Origin: Periplaneta americana
Taxonomy: Eukaryota > Arthropoda > Insecta > Blattodea > Blattidae
Length of the DNA stretch: 64,000 bases
Assembly (NCBI RefSeq): GCF_040183065.1
Contig: NC_091128.1
Span: 179,813,168 to 179,877,167 of the forward strand
Direction of reading: 5' to 3'
The notes under the pieces were generated by a model. That model searched no databases and was not told the DNA's origin. It saw nothing but the letters and a program-made list of their open reading frames with translations. Shown here one piece after another: positions 11,101 to 21,206 of the stretch. Position numbers and translations under genes: made by a program. The number at the start of each line of letters is the position of its first letter. Position 1 is the stretch's first letter.

Positions 11101-12769
11101 TTCCTTAAATAAGACATTGCTCCCGCACGTGACCTAAATAACGTACGTGCTGTGTAACACTGCAGGAATGTCTACTCTAACAAGGAAACCGTCCCAGGTT
11201 GTGGAGCTTGAATTGATTGAAAATGCATATTTAACCTAATCCCGATGTCATTTGTGCAGGAGAACAAGGTGTGCTGATTGGCACCGTCAACTCGATTGTG
11301 CATGTCATCATGTACTTCTACTACATGGTGGCTGCGTTGGGCCCCGAGTACCAGAAATACATCTGGTGGAAGAAATACATGACTGCAATACAGCTGGTGA
11401 GTATATTTAAAAAATACATGTTACTAAGATTCATTCTTGATTCGGACTCTTTTAGCACAATTGTATACCACTAATGACAGTTTGAAATAACGACTTTTGC
11501 ACTTCACTGTGTTAACTTATGAAACAATGTGGTAATCTTTACTTTAGTGACTAGTTCCATTGCCCTTTTTATATTTCTACTCTGCTAGTCACTAAGACAA
11601 AGTATTAAGTTAACACATCTGAAGTCTGACTAGTGTAATACATTACAATGCAATGGAGGGACAAAGAAACTGGCCACAGTACCCCATTATCTCCTGACTT
11701 AGTTGCCACATAAGTGATGCCTTATTGGTGTCACCTATGAGGTTCAAACCTGTTGACTAAACAAACAACAAGTTAACACACTACATAGTGACATTCATGG
11801 CCGGTTTTTCCAAGTATTGTTAGAAAATTTAACGACTGTTAAACTCTAAACAGTTTATTAATTTATAAAATTGTAAGTTTTCAACACCAGTTTGGTTTAA
11901 CAGATTGTTAACAGTTTGTTAATTTTAAATGTAGGATTTCGGGCAGTTAACTCGTTTAATAGTTAGTTAAATATGGCCGATGTCTCCACAGCTGTTCGAA
12001 CAGAAGTTGCGAAATTAATATTTTGTGTCTCTCTGTAGGGAATGTTTAGCATATGACTGGTAATATAACATTTAAAAAATTCTTTGGACTGTTTAAATAC
12101 ATCAGTGTTATTTTATTACTTTCGTATTTCGTATCCATAAAAGCAATGAGGAAATATAACCTTACTGTGTAATTATTATTCAGCACGTCACACCTACAAC
12201 TTTCATTTGTCAACTGTTTGTTTATGGAGTGTGGCCTACTATAGCAGGTTGTCATTTTATGCAAGTTTCATGACTCACTCTATAATATAGAATTTAAAGA
12301 TTAATTTTAGCCAATCAAAATTTGTCTTGCATGTGTAGAATCATTACCAACTGCTGCTGAGTAGTTAAAATAGTGCTAACAGACGTTATAGTTAAGTGTT
12401 GGTTATCTTAAACAAAATTATGTTGAACAAATGGAAAATACATTAACAAAGCGTTAAAAATAAACACACTGTTAATTTAACATTCGTTAAGCAAAATTAA
12501 ACATTACTTGGACAAATTGGCCATTAAAGTTCTAATTTAACTAGTTTTAATTATTAATCTTCAATAGGCGGGGGGACTGCATGCATGTCAGTTTGTCTGT
12601 GCAGGGGCAGTTCGTCTTCATCCTGCTCAGCCTGGCCACTCTGTCGCTGCTGAAGTGCCAGGTGTCGCACGTGCTCAACATGCTGTTTGGCGCCAACACG
12701 CTGGTCTTCCTCTGCTTGTTCTCCAAGTTCTACCGCCAGACTTACAAGAAGTCGAAGACAGTGGACTGA
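5103..12769 (+). CDS. ELOVL: ELOVL fatty acid elongase, gene A (3' four coding exons; 5' part outside window)
   Basis: Joining 5103-5159, 10254-10359, 11260-11396 and 12605-12769 gives 154 residues in one open frame ending in TGA; every junction has GT/AG splice sites. Family signatures in order: KVVELADT (version of the ELOVL KxxExxDT motif, residues 12-19), VFFVLRKK, the histidine box HVYHH (35-39), [26 protein letters not shown], then a hydrophobic C-terminal segment and a lysine-rich tail (YKKSKTVD). The family is known to condense malonyl-CoA with long acyl-CoA in the ER membrane; the histidine box is catalytic. Compared with gene B, about 110 N-terminal residues are missing; no matching exon was found in 1-5100, so they should lie to the left. 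Gene B is a convergent paralogue 8.3 kb downstream. The terminal exon is markedly diverged from gene B, so substrate range cannot be inferred. Confidence 0.9.
5250..5408 (-). repeat. tRNA-derived SINE, degenerate
   Basis: Reverse strand has a tRNA-like head (GGCCGAGTGGTTAGCC as box A, ACGAGTTCGCTCCCC as box B) followed by TCTCGGGATTCTCCCGTTTT. Lies 90 bp after gene A exon 5103-5159, within the intron. Confidence 0.65.
5966..6708 (+). mobile_element. PIF/Harbinger-like element fragment, family H1 copy A
   Basis: Starts GGCCGTATTCATAAAAGAG, a terminus type common in Harbinger-like elements, and shares 6370-6550 with the reverse complement of 54229-54411, including ACTACAAAACATGATG and a start codon context GATATGGAAGATAAGA. 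An open frame of 62 codons begins at 6544 ([12 protein letters not shown]) but has no recognised domain. The right end is cut by the RTE1 fragment at 6709. Confidence 0.5.
6709..7163 (-). mobile_element. Non-LTR retrotransposon RTE1, 5'-truncated copy 1
   Basis: Reverse strand encodes [40 protein letters not shown] and [19 protein letters not shown], the C-terminal part of a reverse transcriptase polyprotein, with frame damage near the end. The 3' end (plus-strand left) carries a short TAAG tail after AAAAGCTATTTG. RT catalytic region absent. Confidence 0.85.
7426..7632 (+). mobile_element. Non-LTR retrotransposon RTE2, 3' end fragment
   Basis: Matches 27470-27582 and the complement of 49005-49200: CTGAAGGATGCACTGGAAGG, GGGCAGAAG and the terminal CTATGAATGA. 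Only the extreme 3' end remains. Confidence 0.75.
7827..8652 (+). mobile_element. Jockey-like non-LTR retrotransposon, 5'-truncated, family J1 copy 1
   Basis: Frame from 7830 reads [20 protein letters not shown], then [19 protein letters not shown] and [20 protein letters not shown], the thumb/C-terminal part of a jockey-type reverse transcriptase. Later codons ([10 protein letters not shown], near 8310) are broken by stops and shifts. The element ends with GGAATGTAAATAAATACAAT and an (AATAC)n tail. The 3' 290 bp recur at 24268-24606. Confidence 0.85.
8653..9298. other. Intron DNA of gene A, nothing recognised
   Basis: No open frame, repeat copy or RNA gene identified between the J1 tail and the next SINE-like repeat. 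Confidence 0.35.
9299..9497 (-). repeat. tRNA-derived SINE, reverse orientation
   Basis: Reverse strand: CACCGATAGCCGAACGGCTA then GGGTTCGAATCCCGG (box B) about 35 bp on. The stretch 9318-9375 (CTTGGTGCACCAT) resembles 18490-18545, so the repeat body exists in at least two places. Confidence 0.65.
9610..10195. repeat. Foldback / inverted-repeat element upstream of the gene A histidine-box exon
   Basis: Left arm segments TTCAAAGTGTCATG (9617) and CAGAGAAGTTGCC (9676) recur inverted at about 10180 and 10080, with further diverged pairing (AAGGCGTTC with its complement GAACGCCGT). The short overlapping open frames on both strands reflect this arrangement and have no recognised domain. Confidence 0.55.
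10254..10359 (+). CDS. ELOVL: ELOVL gene A, histidine-box exon (first half)
   Basis: Begins after atttgcag and ends before gtaagt; 106 nt, phase 0 in and phase 1 out. It encodes [20 protein letters not shown] followed by a further 15 residues ending KYLP. The catalytic box is HVYHH. In gene B the matching sequence continues without a break for 137 nt, so this exon ends at an intron present only in gene A. A MITE target duplication starts 14 bp after the donor, and a foldback repeat ends about 60 bp before the acceptor. Confidence 0.92.
10377..10609. mobile_element. MITE family M4 (AATT target), copy 1
   Basis: 233 bp with terminal inverted repeats CTGTGGTGTT...AACACCACAG extending imperfectly through GGTAAAGGG and ATAAGTCAT, flanked by AATT at 10373-10376 and 10610-10613. 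Very similar to 32214-32447. No coding capacity. Its left duplication begins 14 bp after the splice donor of exon 10254-10359. Confidence 0.88.
10614..11259. other. Gene A intron remainder
   Basis: This is the rest of the extra intron of gene A. No repeat copy or gene is recognised. A weak open stretch on the minus strand around 10640-10820 has several stops. Confidence 0.4.
11260..11396 (+). CDS. ELOVL: ELOVL gene A, third visible exon
   Basis: 137 nt between tttgtgcag and gtgagt. With the split G it encodes 46 codons from [12 protein letters not shown] to KKYMTAIQL, including [13 protein letters not shown], a conserved ELOVL membrane segment. Phase 1 in, phase 0 out. Confidence 0.93.
11641..11760 (+). 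repeat. Dispersed repeat R1, copy 2 (partial)
   Basis: Shares AATGCAATGGAGG, CCCCATTATCTCCTGAC, TTATTGGTGTCACC and GAGGTTCAAACCTGT with R1 copies at 1815-2112 and 32038-32540. Confidence 0.75.
11798..12523. mobile_element. TIR element family H2, copy 1 (Harbinger-like MITE)
   Basis: 726 bp, starting TGGCCGGTTTTTCCAAGTA and ending TACTTGGACAAATTGGCCA, an inverted pair, with TCA (left) and TTA (right) flanks. It is about 95 % similar by eye to 16577-17300. The interior is rich in GTTAA words. 3-bp TWA-type target sites suggest PIF/Harbinger. It fills most of the last intron of gene A. Confidence 0.8.
12605..12769 (+). CDS. ELOVL: ELOVL gene A, terminal coding exon
   Basis: Begins GGGCAGTTC after tgtgcag, like GQF at the start of gene B exon 6, and runs 54 codons to TGA at 12767-12769. 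Two hydrophobic stretches are followed by [14 protein letters not shown]; lysines are concentrated near the C-terminus but there is no exact KKxx ER-retrieval ending. GC content is clearly higher than the surrounding intron. Confidence 0.92.
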   Translation, partial: GQFVFILLSLATLSLLKCQVSHVLNMLFGANTLVFLCLFSKFYRQTYKKSKTVD

Positions 12770-13361
12770 ACACTGCACGAGACATTAATTGTGCATTACA
12801 TAAATAAGATTGTGAAAGTGCTAGAACTTGTAGATTGAACCTTCATCGCTTTCTTTACAATTACGAGGCAAGCCAACTTACAAACACACAAAAGCAGTCC
12901 GTCTGCATTCACAGCCTAGTTCATAATTCTGTTCAGAATGGTATAACATACCAATACATGTGGAATGCAGATAATCATTTCCTTGTGCTAGCGTTTATAA
13001 AACTGTGGTCCGTACACTACTGGTTTGGTAGAGAGTTCTCTGTCAAGACCCGAAATGTTGTAACACTCTCCGCTATCTTCACCAAGTTCTCCAGCTGAAG
13101 AGAAATTTACTGCATGGGTTACACCCAGAGGAGAGAGCATCTACAGGTATCCTACAAGCAAAACTCAGCTCGGACTCCTTGTGTCATGCATGCTAAACCC
13201 CTCTTACCCCCCTGCAGTAGGCTTGAGAGCATGCTGGGAACGGGAGCATATGTCATCTGCGCCAGACAGTCACGCCCGCTGGTTTCTGCGCACTGAGTTT
13301 TCCTTGTTGGATGCCTATAGCAAGATGGCTGTGCCTGACCGTCAGGTTAGTTGTTTCATTA
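12770..13361 (+). other. Probable gene A 3' UTR / intergenic start
   Basis: Follows the gene A stop. No transposon or second gene was recognised before 13362. Short open frames (for example 12835-13098) have no family features. No AATAAA close to the stop was noticed, so the 3' end is unresolved. Confidence 0.4.
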
Positions 13362-14000
13362 GGGTTGCCAGGTTGAACTATAGCCAAACCCGGAGATTTA
13401 CCAAATCTATAAAATTAATTGTTGTTATTACTATTATTGGCCATATTATTATTGTACCCATTATAATTAATTATTATATTTCATTTTGTATTGCAAGTTA
13501 AAGGATCGGTTAAAAATTCAACAATATCGCATTTGATTTGACGGATAAATTAATATTTGAAATCCTTAAAAGCTTCGTTAAAATACTGCTACAATACTTT
13601 ATTAATGACAAAAGTTAATTGAAAAAGGTTGAAGCCATATTTCTGAAATATATTATCGTCATATGAAAATTACCTGTCTTAATTTTATATTTACGTCATC
13701 TTTCATTGTTGGCATAGTGAGAGAGACTGGTATCTAATGGCTAGAATTTCAACACTACCACAGACGCTCACTTTTGAAGTTATGAAGCCTGACTTTCAAA
13801 GCCTAACACAGATGTAAACTCTGGGTGTGATCTGTGGATGTTCACTTTAAAGTTATTTGATGGACAGTGAAATTTAACTACAACATTGCTAATTTTATTA
13901 ACATTTCAAACGCAATTTCCCCGGGTGAAGGTTTCTTGTCAGCCGGAGATGAATTCATAAAACCGGGCACTCCGGGTGGTGCCTGGAGATCTGGCAACCC
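13362..14000. mobile_element. TIR element with TA flanks
   Basis: Ends GGGTTGCCAG...CTGGCAACCC as inverted repeats, with subterminal CCCGGAG and CTCCGGG, flanked by TA at 13360-13361 and 14001-14002. No transposase. A related single end, GGGTTGCCAGACTTCC, occurs at 22726. Superfamily uncertain; the TA flanks fit Tc1/mariner. Confidence 0.55.
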
Positions 14001-16576
14001 TAGTCCTCTTGTCCAGTTTTAACTGGTTTCATTCATGTACTATAAATCGACAACAAGAGATCCCAGCTTTACTTACCTCGTGGTAAGTAGGTACTGAGCA
14101 CCAGAACATGACACAGCAGTGGAAACAAAACTCTTCGACTGCAGAATGTTATCAACACACTGGATGTGTTGTGTTACTTCGGATTGAGTTATACCGTATA
14201 TGTACAAACATGCTTTATTCTGAATAAACTGTTAATACTGAACCATTTACAAGACATCAATCAATCAATCAATCAATCAAGAAGTATTTGGTCAATCAGC
14301 ATTCATTGACGTTGATGATTCGTATTATTATTGTAATCAGTCTGCTTCTTACTCTAGCTACATCACTGGCTCAGTCAAGTTCAACTTTCATTAGTAGACA
14401 GCGGATTATTTTAGGTTAAAATATTTTGTCTGCCTGGAGCACTGAACATACCGTACTCGATTCTCTGATATTTACATCAAAATGTACGAGTAAGTAAGTA
14501 ATGACATTACAGTCCATTTTTGCCTATAACGCATCTGATTAATTTCTTCTTTACCCCCCATTTGGTTGTATTGAAGAGGCAATAACCTTAAACCCTGTGA
14601 AGCAACCTTCACGAAAATCAAATAAAATATTTTGAGAGCTTCACAGATTGGAAAGTTAAAAATGAAATAGAAAATAGTTATTGAAAGGAACAAAAGGCTG
14701 AAAACTCTGTATAGTAACTGGAATTATGTTGAAAATGAGTCATTATGAGTGCGAAATTCCAGTCAATATTCTGAAAAATCTTAACTGTAGTAGCAGCGCA
14801 TCTATGTATTTTATTTGATTTAAATGACAAATTTATGAATGCATGCCACGCATCCTAATTTTTAGCAGGTTCCTAAGTTTAAAACTCTCGTTTCCTAACG
14901 CATTTCAAGCAGTGGCGGCTGGTGAAAGTTGTGCTGTGCTCAACAGACATGGTCTAATCACTCTTTAAAAGTGATTTGCAAGCAACAGTAATACAGAGGG
15001 GGCTGCACACAAGAGTACTGAAATGTTTACATTAAAAGGAGATTAAAATATCCCATTCGTGCACACCTAGCACCTGATTTTAAGGTATTTTAAACTTAAA
15101 TTTTATGACCTAAAAGTCCGCTGTCTGCTTGTTACCTAAGATTACCTGAGTTTACACATAAATCATCCATGTGGAAGCAGCTTCATCCACAACTCTGCAA
15201 AAGCACTGGTATACACAAATGACTGGCCCGCGTTGGAATGGTTTGCAAAACATAAATGGTAGAGCGGACATTTTCTGCTCATGGTTTCATTGCTTGGAAA
15301 GAAGAATCTTTCGGGTTTCGAATTAAGGCTCTACGGGATATAGCCTAATAAATACTAGAAGTAAAGCTACTTGGTTACTCTGCAAATTCTCGATTATCCG
15401 GACTAATCATCGAACAAATGGGAATGGATAACTGAAAACGCGAATAATAAGATTTTTGTTTTTTACTGTAGAATGAACTTTTTTAAATAGTAGGCTTACA
15501 GTACAGTTTGAAAACGTAACATCCTTCGAAAGACTTCGGTTGATTTCGTGAGAACTTAGGTTTCTTATGCAGCGGTAGAATTCCAATAATTTGTTGTCAG
15601 CATTTCAAATGATACCATGATCTAGGGGTAACGTAATAAATAATTTATAACAAAGATCAAATATATAAAGAAGTAAATCAAATACAACATAAAACGTCTT
15701 CTATCTTAATGCTGATAAATATGACACATTTTTTTCTCGTCTGAACTGGGCGCTGTCCGAAGCTGGACTTAGACAAATTCACGTTACAGGATATCCGACT
15801 GTACATACACTGGAGAGAACAATAAGGCAACACGGATTGTTGTGACCAATTGCAACATTAGTTCAACAAATCAATAATGGTTTGGTCTGATCGTCAGTTG
15901 AGAAATATACATACATATAAACATGTTACAATCAGATTTGCCTCAGGAAATAAAGCGGAAAGAGGTGACTTGTTATAGATAGACTATTTTATACCAAGGT
16001 CACCTGATGGAAGATGTGCTTCGGATCTTTCCACTTCAGGAGTAATGAATTCACTATTTTGGTTCTGAAGGCAAATAGTGACTACTGTCTTAAAGGTAAG
16101 TGATGATTCTGTTATGACTTTTTATTTTCATTAACAATTTATAGGGTAAACAACAGTCGTTGGTCATGGTACAAAAATCATTTGCATGCCGTATTAATAC
16201 TGATAAATAAATACGATGTCTGGAACATTTTGAATCAAAATCAGTCGCAGAAAACTAAGTTGGTGGTATGTGTTAGTTTGGTTAGAAGGATGGAGGAAGA
16301 GAAACCATGAAAATGCAGAACTGCCAGTCGTTTGTATATATCCACTGAATTTAGACATTTTTTCCTGTACATTTGTATTGAAAAGACAAAAATGTCATTA
16401 TTGGGATAACATTGTTGAAGGTCACTTAAATTCAACAGAAATAAAAATGTTTACAAAAACATATTCAGTGGACAGAAAACGTTTCAGCCTATATGCTTAC
16501 TTGCAGGCAGGCATCAACTAATGAATGACACTCATACCTTGAATTCAACTACATCAATAAGAAACAGATAAATTTA
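14001..16576. other. Intergenic DNA between the ELOVL genes
   Basis: Mostly unrecognised. It holds an (AATC)n run near 14255-14280 and, at 14910, CAGTGGCGGCTGGTGAAAG, matching the terminus of the hAT-like element at 44413, without a detectable second end. Short open frames at 14472-14693, 16241-16435 and 16270-16521 show no domain. Confidence 0.35.
14223..14228 (+). terminator. Candidate poly(A) signal AATAAA for gene A
   Basis: AATAAA about 1.45 kb after the gene A stop. If used, the 3' UTR would include the TIR element at 13362-14000. This is only a motif match. Confidence 0.25.
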
Positions 16577-17300
16577 TGGCCGATTTTTCCAAGTATTGTT
16601 AGAAAATTTAACGACTGTTAAAATCTAAACAGTTTGTTAATTAATAAAATTGTCTGTTTTCAATACCAGTTTGGGTTAACAGATTGTTAACAGTTTGTTA
16701 ATTTTAAATGTAGGATTTCGGGCAGTTAACTCGTTTAACAGTTAGTTAAATATGGCCGATGTCTCCACAGCTGTTCGAACAGAAGTTGCGAAATTAATAT
16801 TTTGTCTCTCTGTAGGGAATGTTTAGCATATGACTGGTAATATAACATTTAAAAAATACTTTGGACTGTTTAAATACATCAGTGTTATTTTATTTCTTTC
16901 GTATTTCATATCCATAAAAGCAATGAGGAAATATAACCTTACTTTGTAATTATTATTCAGCACGTCACACCTACAACTTTCATTTGTCAACTGTTTGTTT
17001 GTGGAGCGTGGCCTACTATAACAGGTTGTCATTTTATGCAAGTTTCACGACTCACTCTATAATATAGAATTTAAAGATTAATTTTAGCCAATCAAAATTT
17101 GTCTTACATGTGTAGAATCATTACCAACTGCTGTTGAGTAGTTAAAATAGTGCTAACAGACGTTATAGTCAAGTGTTGGTTATCTTAAACAAAATTATGT
17201 TGAACAAATGGAAAATACATTAACAAAGCGTTGAAAATAAACAGATTGTTAATTTAAAATTCGTTAAGCAAAATTAAACATTACTTGGACAAACTGGCCA
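16577..17300. mobile_element. TIR element family H2, copy 2
   Basis: 724 bp, TGGCCGATTTTTCC...ACTTGGACAAACTGGCCA, perfect TTA flanks at 16574-16576 and 17301-17303. Nearly collinear with 11798-12523. Both copies keep a 72-codon reverse-strand frame, which is not evidence of function (see rejected items). Confidence 0.85.
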
Positions 17301-17303
17301 TTA

Positions 17304-19311
17304 GTCTTTCTGGTTTAAATTTGTTTTATAATAAAGGTTACACACAATATTTCAGGGAGAAACAAGGTAATGTTCTTGATAAATATTATTAAGAAATAAA
17401 AGATACAGTAAAATATATATATATATATAATATGTACATAATGCTTCCTGTAAGTGAACATCGGTGCGACAGGAGGATGCTGACGTCCAGGTTGATGTTT
17501 AAAGCAGAACATCCACTGGTCTTTGCAGCATCAGCAAGACGGACTCGTTGATCTTTTGTTGTACCTCGGGGTGTTTCTTTAAACTACGTAACATGCATTT
17601 CTCCTCGAACCAAGGGGCATTGTCCTCACTTCGAAACAGACTAGTTCGTCACGTGTCTGCCGTATCCCAGTGCTGCCTCATCGATGCAAGGAGAAAGAAC
17701 AATATTGACTCGTCTCTACAGGGCTTTCATCTGAAACACAAAACACATTGCATAGTCTGGTACAACAGGAATTTACAACTTTCCAATTTTTCGTAATTTA
17801 TTATTTTGTGATATAAAAATTTGAGTATGATGGCAACAGTGGTATAACGAAAGGGGCAGTTTAAGGTTAAACAACCCTCCCAAAGACAACAAAAAAAGAG
17901 GGAGAGGAAATAAGTTATTTCAACAAAGATAAAAGACCACTAAGCAAACTCACCATTATGTCAATCTGATATTCTTTTTTTTTTTTTACGTTGGGGAATT
18001 TAATTGAAGTGAATTTTATTATGGCAGGCAGAGTCACTATCTCATGCCCCCATGTTATATTGCTACCAGTGCACTTCATTAGAACCAGGTACCCAGCTTC
18101 GAAGCCGTTAGCCCTGTGAACTTACAGTATATTTATTTTCCCCTATTATCATATTATAGGTATATCTAAGAAATTAGCAAGTTCTTTGTGATAGTAGAAG
18201 AGAAAAGAGTGGGGGAAGGGAAGTGGTCCGTGGCCCATTTCTTTTAGGGCTCATTCCGACATTTGTCTTATTACTCAAGGGAAACCACGGACTGAAATTC
18301 GTAGCAGGTATTGCTTTATGATTAATACAAATTTGTTCCGATACATGTAAGCCTAAATGTCAACGTCAGTGGTTTCAATATTTATAGGATGAGACAGTGT
18401 CAGATGTCAGTTATTATTATTTTTTTAAATGGCGGCTCTCATCCAAGCATCCCAATCTGGTGGATAAAGTGCCAAAGCTTCTAGTGCTTTCAGTTGCTCT
18501 TGGTGCACCAAAAGAGGCCAACTATGTAACACCGTATTATGATGATCCGATGAACTGTGTTCTTAAGGAGACTAACCTTTAAGGCGAGCAAGAACACGAT
18601 TCGAACAACTGAACCACATCGTCGTTGTAATTAGTCACTGAAGATGGAGAAGCATCTCCGAAACACGTCTGCCTAACATCTTCAATAAACTTATTGCACT
18701 TATTAGTGTTCATACAACTGTAACATATTACCTTTAATGTATTTCCTAGAAATGAATGTTTATTTTGTTATTGTTTCTGACCAGCTATGAACCTTATTAA
18801 TGAAACAATGTAGAGTGAAAAACTAGTTGCTGTAGTAAGAAGTTTAAAGACTTTCGGTCAATGTTACTTATGTCCCGCCCACTATAGAGACATAGGCCAA
18901 TTTTACACATATTTAGTATAGCTTGTTGCTTCTTTGACAGGTTAGGTTTGGTTAGTTCAGGTTTTTGTTATAGCCTACCTTGCATATACGATTATAGCGC
19001 AACATTGGCAGTGATAAAAGTGAAATATTCGTTCAGTGGGCGTTGGATACTCTACATTGACCAGACTTTCTTCGGATTTAACCCTTTCTGCTCGAGTGAG
19101 TCCATTTGGAATCACTAACATTTCCGTAATCTCTGACTCATATGATTTGCCTGATGATTCCATTTTTTTTAAGATGTTTTTATTAAAAGTACCAGGTCTC
19201 TTGGACCCTTGCCTTTTACAAAAATATGATTTTATAAATTGAAATGTAAATAGGTTTTGTTACAGAAAATTGATTACTAAGACCGTCAAAGACGGAAGTA
19301 TTTGCCTGAAT
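17304..19311. other. Intergenic DNA with minor repeats
   Basis: Contains a short (TA)n run near 17415-17430, a poly(T) stretch near 17975, a repeat-like stretch 18420-18560 similar to 9300-9375, and a Penelope-like-looking motif GAAGATGGAGAAGCATC with AAACACGT at 18640-18670. No gene recognised. Confidence 0.35.
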
Positions 19312-19491
19312 TTATGTTATGTCTCTTAATAAAGGGTTGGCATGATGAAGTAGCTTGTTCCTGTATGTAGTCTGTAGATGTTGAATATGAGCAACCAGGA
19401 AGGGTATATGAAGTTCACTGTAGAGTTTGACATTGTTCGTGAGGTAGTGTGCACCAGTGATTGTTCTGCAGACAGCTCTTTGAATTTGATG
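19312..19491 (-). pseudogene. Jockey-like reverse transcriptase C-terminal fragment
   Basis: Minus-strand residues IQRAVCRTITGAHYLTNNVK, LYSELHIPFLVAHIQHLQ and LLHHANPLLRDIT match the conserved tail of jockey-clade polyproteins (QR..R.ITGA..Y..N..L...L..P). The frame continues upstream to 19794 as unrelated sequence. No catalytic residues. Confidence 0.75.
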
Positions 19492-19913
19492 ATGATGATC
19501 ATGATTCCATTTCGTATCCTCAGAAGTAATTTCCTTCTTTACCGATAGAGTGCAGCACCCGTCAGTTCCTTGGCAGCTGTTATTAGGAAAAGGATTGCTT
19601 TGTTTTTTGTTTCTCCATGGTCTTAGGTCAAAATACAAGATAGATGCAAAAAGAAAAAAATGTTTCATCCACAAAAAACAATTCAGATCAGAAAGAGTTA
19701 AGTACAGGTATATCGAGCATCTATTAATAATATATACAGGGATACATACGTAATACAACATAGTTTTTTTCATTGTTGGATACATTCTTAACACTTATAT
19801 AATAATTACTGATTAAGACTTCGGACACTGACGAATACCACGTTGAAACTAGTCAGCCAGGTAATTTTTCTAATATTAACGCCATAATGAAATTATGAAG
19901 TTAATCAGTGAAT

Positions 19914-20041
19914 ATAGTTTTATTAAGTACAAATGAGGATTACATACCAACAACAATCACATGACATCAATCGACATCGATTTAAGTGCCTGATCGATCC
20001 ATTATCGATTATAATCCTCATTTGTATTTAATAAAACTATT
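19914..20041. repeat. Small palindromic (foldback) element
   Basis: ATAGTTTTATTAAGTACAAA with TGAGGATTA is mirrored as TAATCCTCA with TTTGTATTTAATAAAACTAT about 60 bp later. A 30-bp stem with one mismatch. Confidence 0.75.
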
Positions 20042-20253
20042 GCATTACTGTATATTATCTACGGTACTTATTCACCATCTTCTATAATTTCATGATTAGG
20101 CACAAAAATCTGATTCAAAACCTCCCAGAACTAAATCCTGCCTACACCACTGATTTGACAATGAAAGGAGGTACTTTATTTGACCCACATGTTGGAAAAC
20201 ATATAAAATATTGCAGGGGACAATCACTTACAAACATCTTACTCACTACACTG

Positions 20254-20704
20254 TTATGTCTGTTTCATGTAGGGTAGCCCACGATATCGCGTACAGTACT
20301 TCAGTGATCCCAGTAGCAATTTTATTTTCATGCTCAAGTACTGCTTACCACTGTGAACAATTTTTCTCATAGCGATAAATGAGGTACCCAACCACTGAGC
20401 TGCTTCACATGCATACACTTCATCTTCATCCACTTGCTGTGTAGTAACAGCCTTTAGAACTTGACCCGACAACAGGCTGCAAGGTTTTCTTTACTACTTT
20501 GTTCAAATGAATGAAGCCAGTGCATTTAAATTCAACTGCTCTGTTTCTAATGCAGTTTTTCGCAAGCGATATTTCTGCTTTGAGAGGAGTGTCATCTACT
20601 TTCAAACACTCGACATAGTTCCTAACAAATGAATTTGCCTTCTCAAAATCCAAGTCAAACAGATCATCAGCAAGCATCAAAACATCTCTAACTTTGAAAT
20701 ACAA
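20254..20704 (-). other. Unrecognised broken open frame downstream of gene B
   Basis: Two overlapping minus-strand frames, 20704-20426 (92 codons; YFKVRDVLMLADDLFDLDFE, FVRNYVECLKVDDTPLKAE) and 20472-20254 (QVDEDEVYACEAAQWLGTS), read as one protein-like product with a frameshift near 20430-20470. Composition is protein-like (acidic, balanced) rather than translated repeat. I do not recognise the family. It overlaps the expected gene B 3' UTR, so it is either a transposon relic or chance. Confidence 0.3.
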
Positions 20705-20731
20705 CAGCCCCGATCACTCTACATATGTCAC

Positions 20732-20737
20732 TTTATT
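20732..20737 (-). terminator. Candidate poly(A) signal for gene B
   Basis: AATAAA on the minus strand (TTTATT on plus) about 290 nt after the gene B stop, a reasonable 3' UTR length. Motif match only. Confidence 0.3.
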
Positions 20738-21026
20738 TCGCAAGTTAGTGACTCCAAGATCTACTGATCTGTGAAGCGAAGAAGTAATAAAAATTGGGAT
20801 GAAAATTACTTCAGTAAGAGTAAAACATCGCACACAATGAAGGAGCAGATCTCGACCTGTCCGCTTGCTGCAACTGATATTTTCTGTCCTTATCTGTCGT
20901 CTCGTGCACCGTGTGACAACCCTGACAACGTCGTACTGCTGCTAGCACTCAATTGGCTTAGGCCATATGCCTTCTTATTCTGAAACAGCTATAACACCGT
21001 ATTTGCAAATCCTGTGGCTTACCTGA

Positions 21027-21206
21027 TCACGACTGTTTACTGCCTCCTTTCTTCCTGCTTGACTCATAGGCCTTTCCATAGAAGTCATTGAAGAGGTAAT
21101 AGAAGAAGATGGCGTTGGGCAGAATGAAGAAAAGCGACCAACGTGGATACTCACAGTCATGGAAGAGCAACTGGAAAGAGTGAAGGAATGCCACGCAGAA
21201 CTGACC
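21027..21206 (-). CDS. ELOVL: ELOVL gene B, exon 6 (terminal)
   Basis: 59 codons plus stop after tattgcag: GQFCVAFLHSFQLLFHDCEY, PRWSLFFILPN, a last hydrophobic segment and NDFYGKAYESSRKKGGSKQS. YPRWS and NDFY are typical of the ELOVL C-terminal part. The terminal region is basic. Confidence 0.94.
   Translation of the reverse strand, partial: GQFCVAFLHSFQLLFHDCEYPRWSLFFILPNAIFFYYLFNDFYGKAYESSRKKGGSKQS

Noticed and set aside
12046..12264. Conserved 72-codon frame present in both H2 elements (also 16823-17041)
   Set aside because: The elements are about 95 % similar overall and differences in the frame are mostly replacement changes; conservation is explained by shared DNA, not by selection on protein.
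12554..12778. Antisense frame opposite the gene A terminal exon
   Set aside because: Shadow of GC-rich coding sequence on the other strand, with no features of its own.
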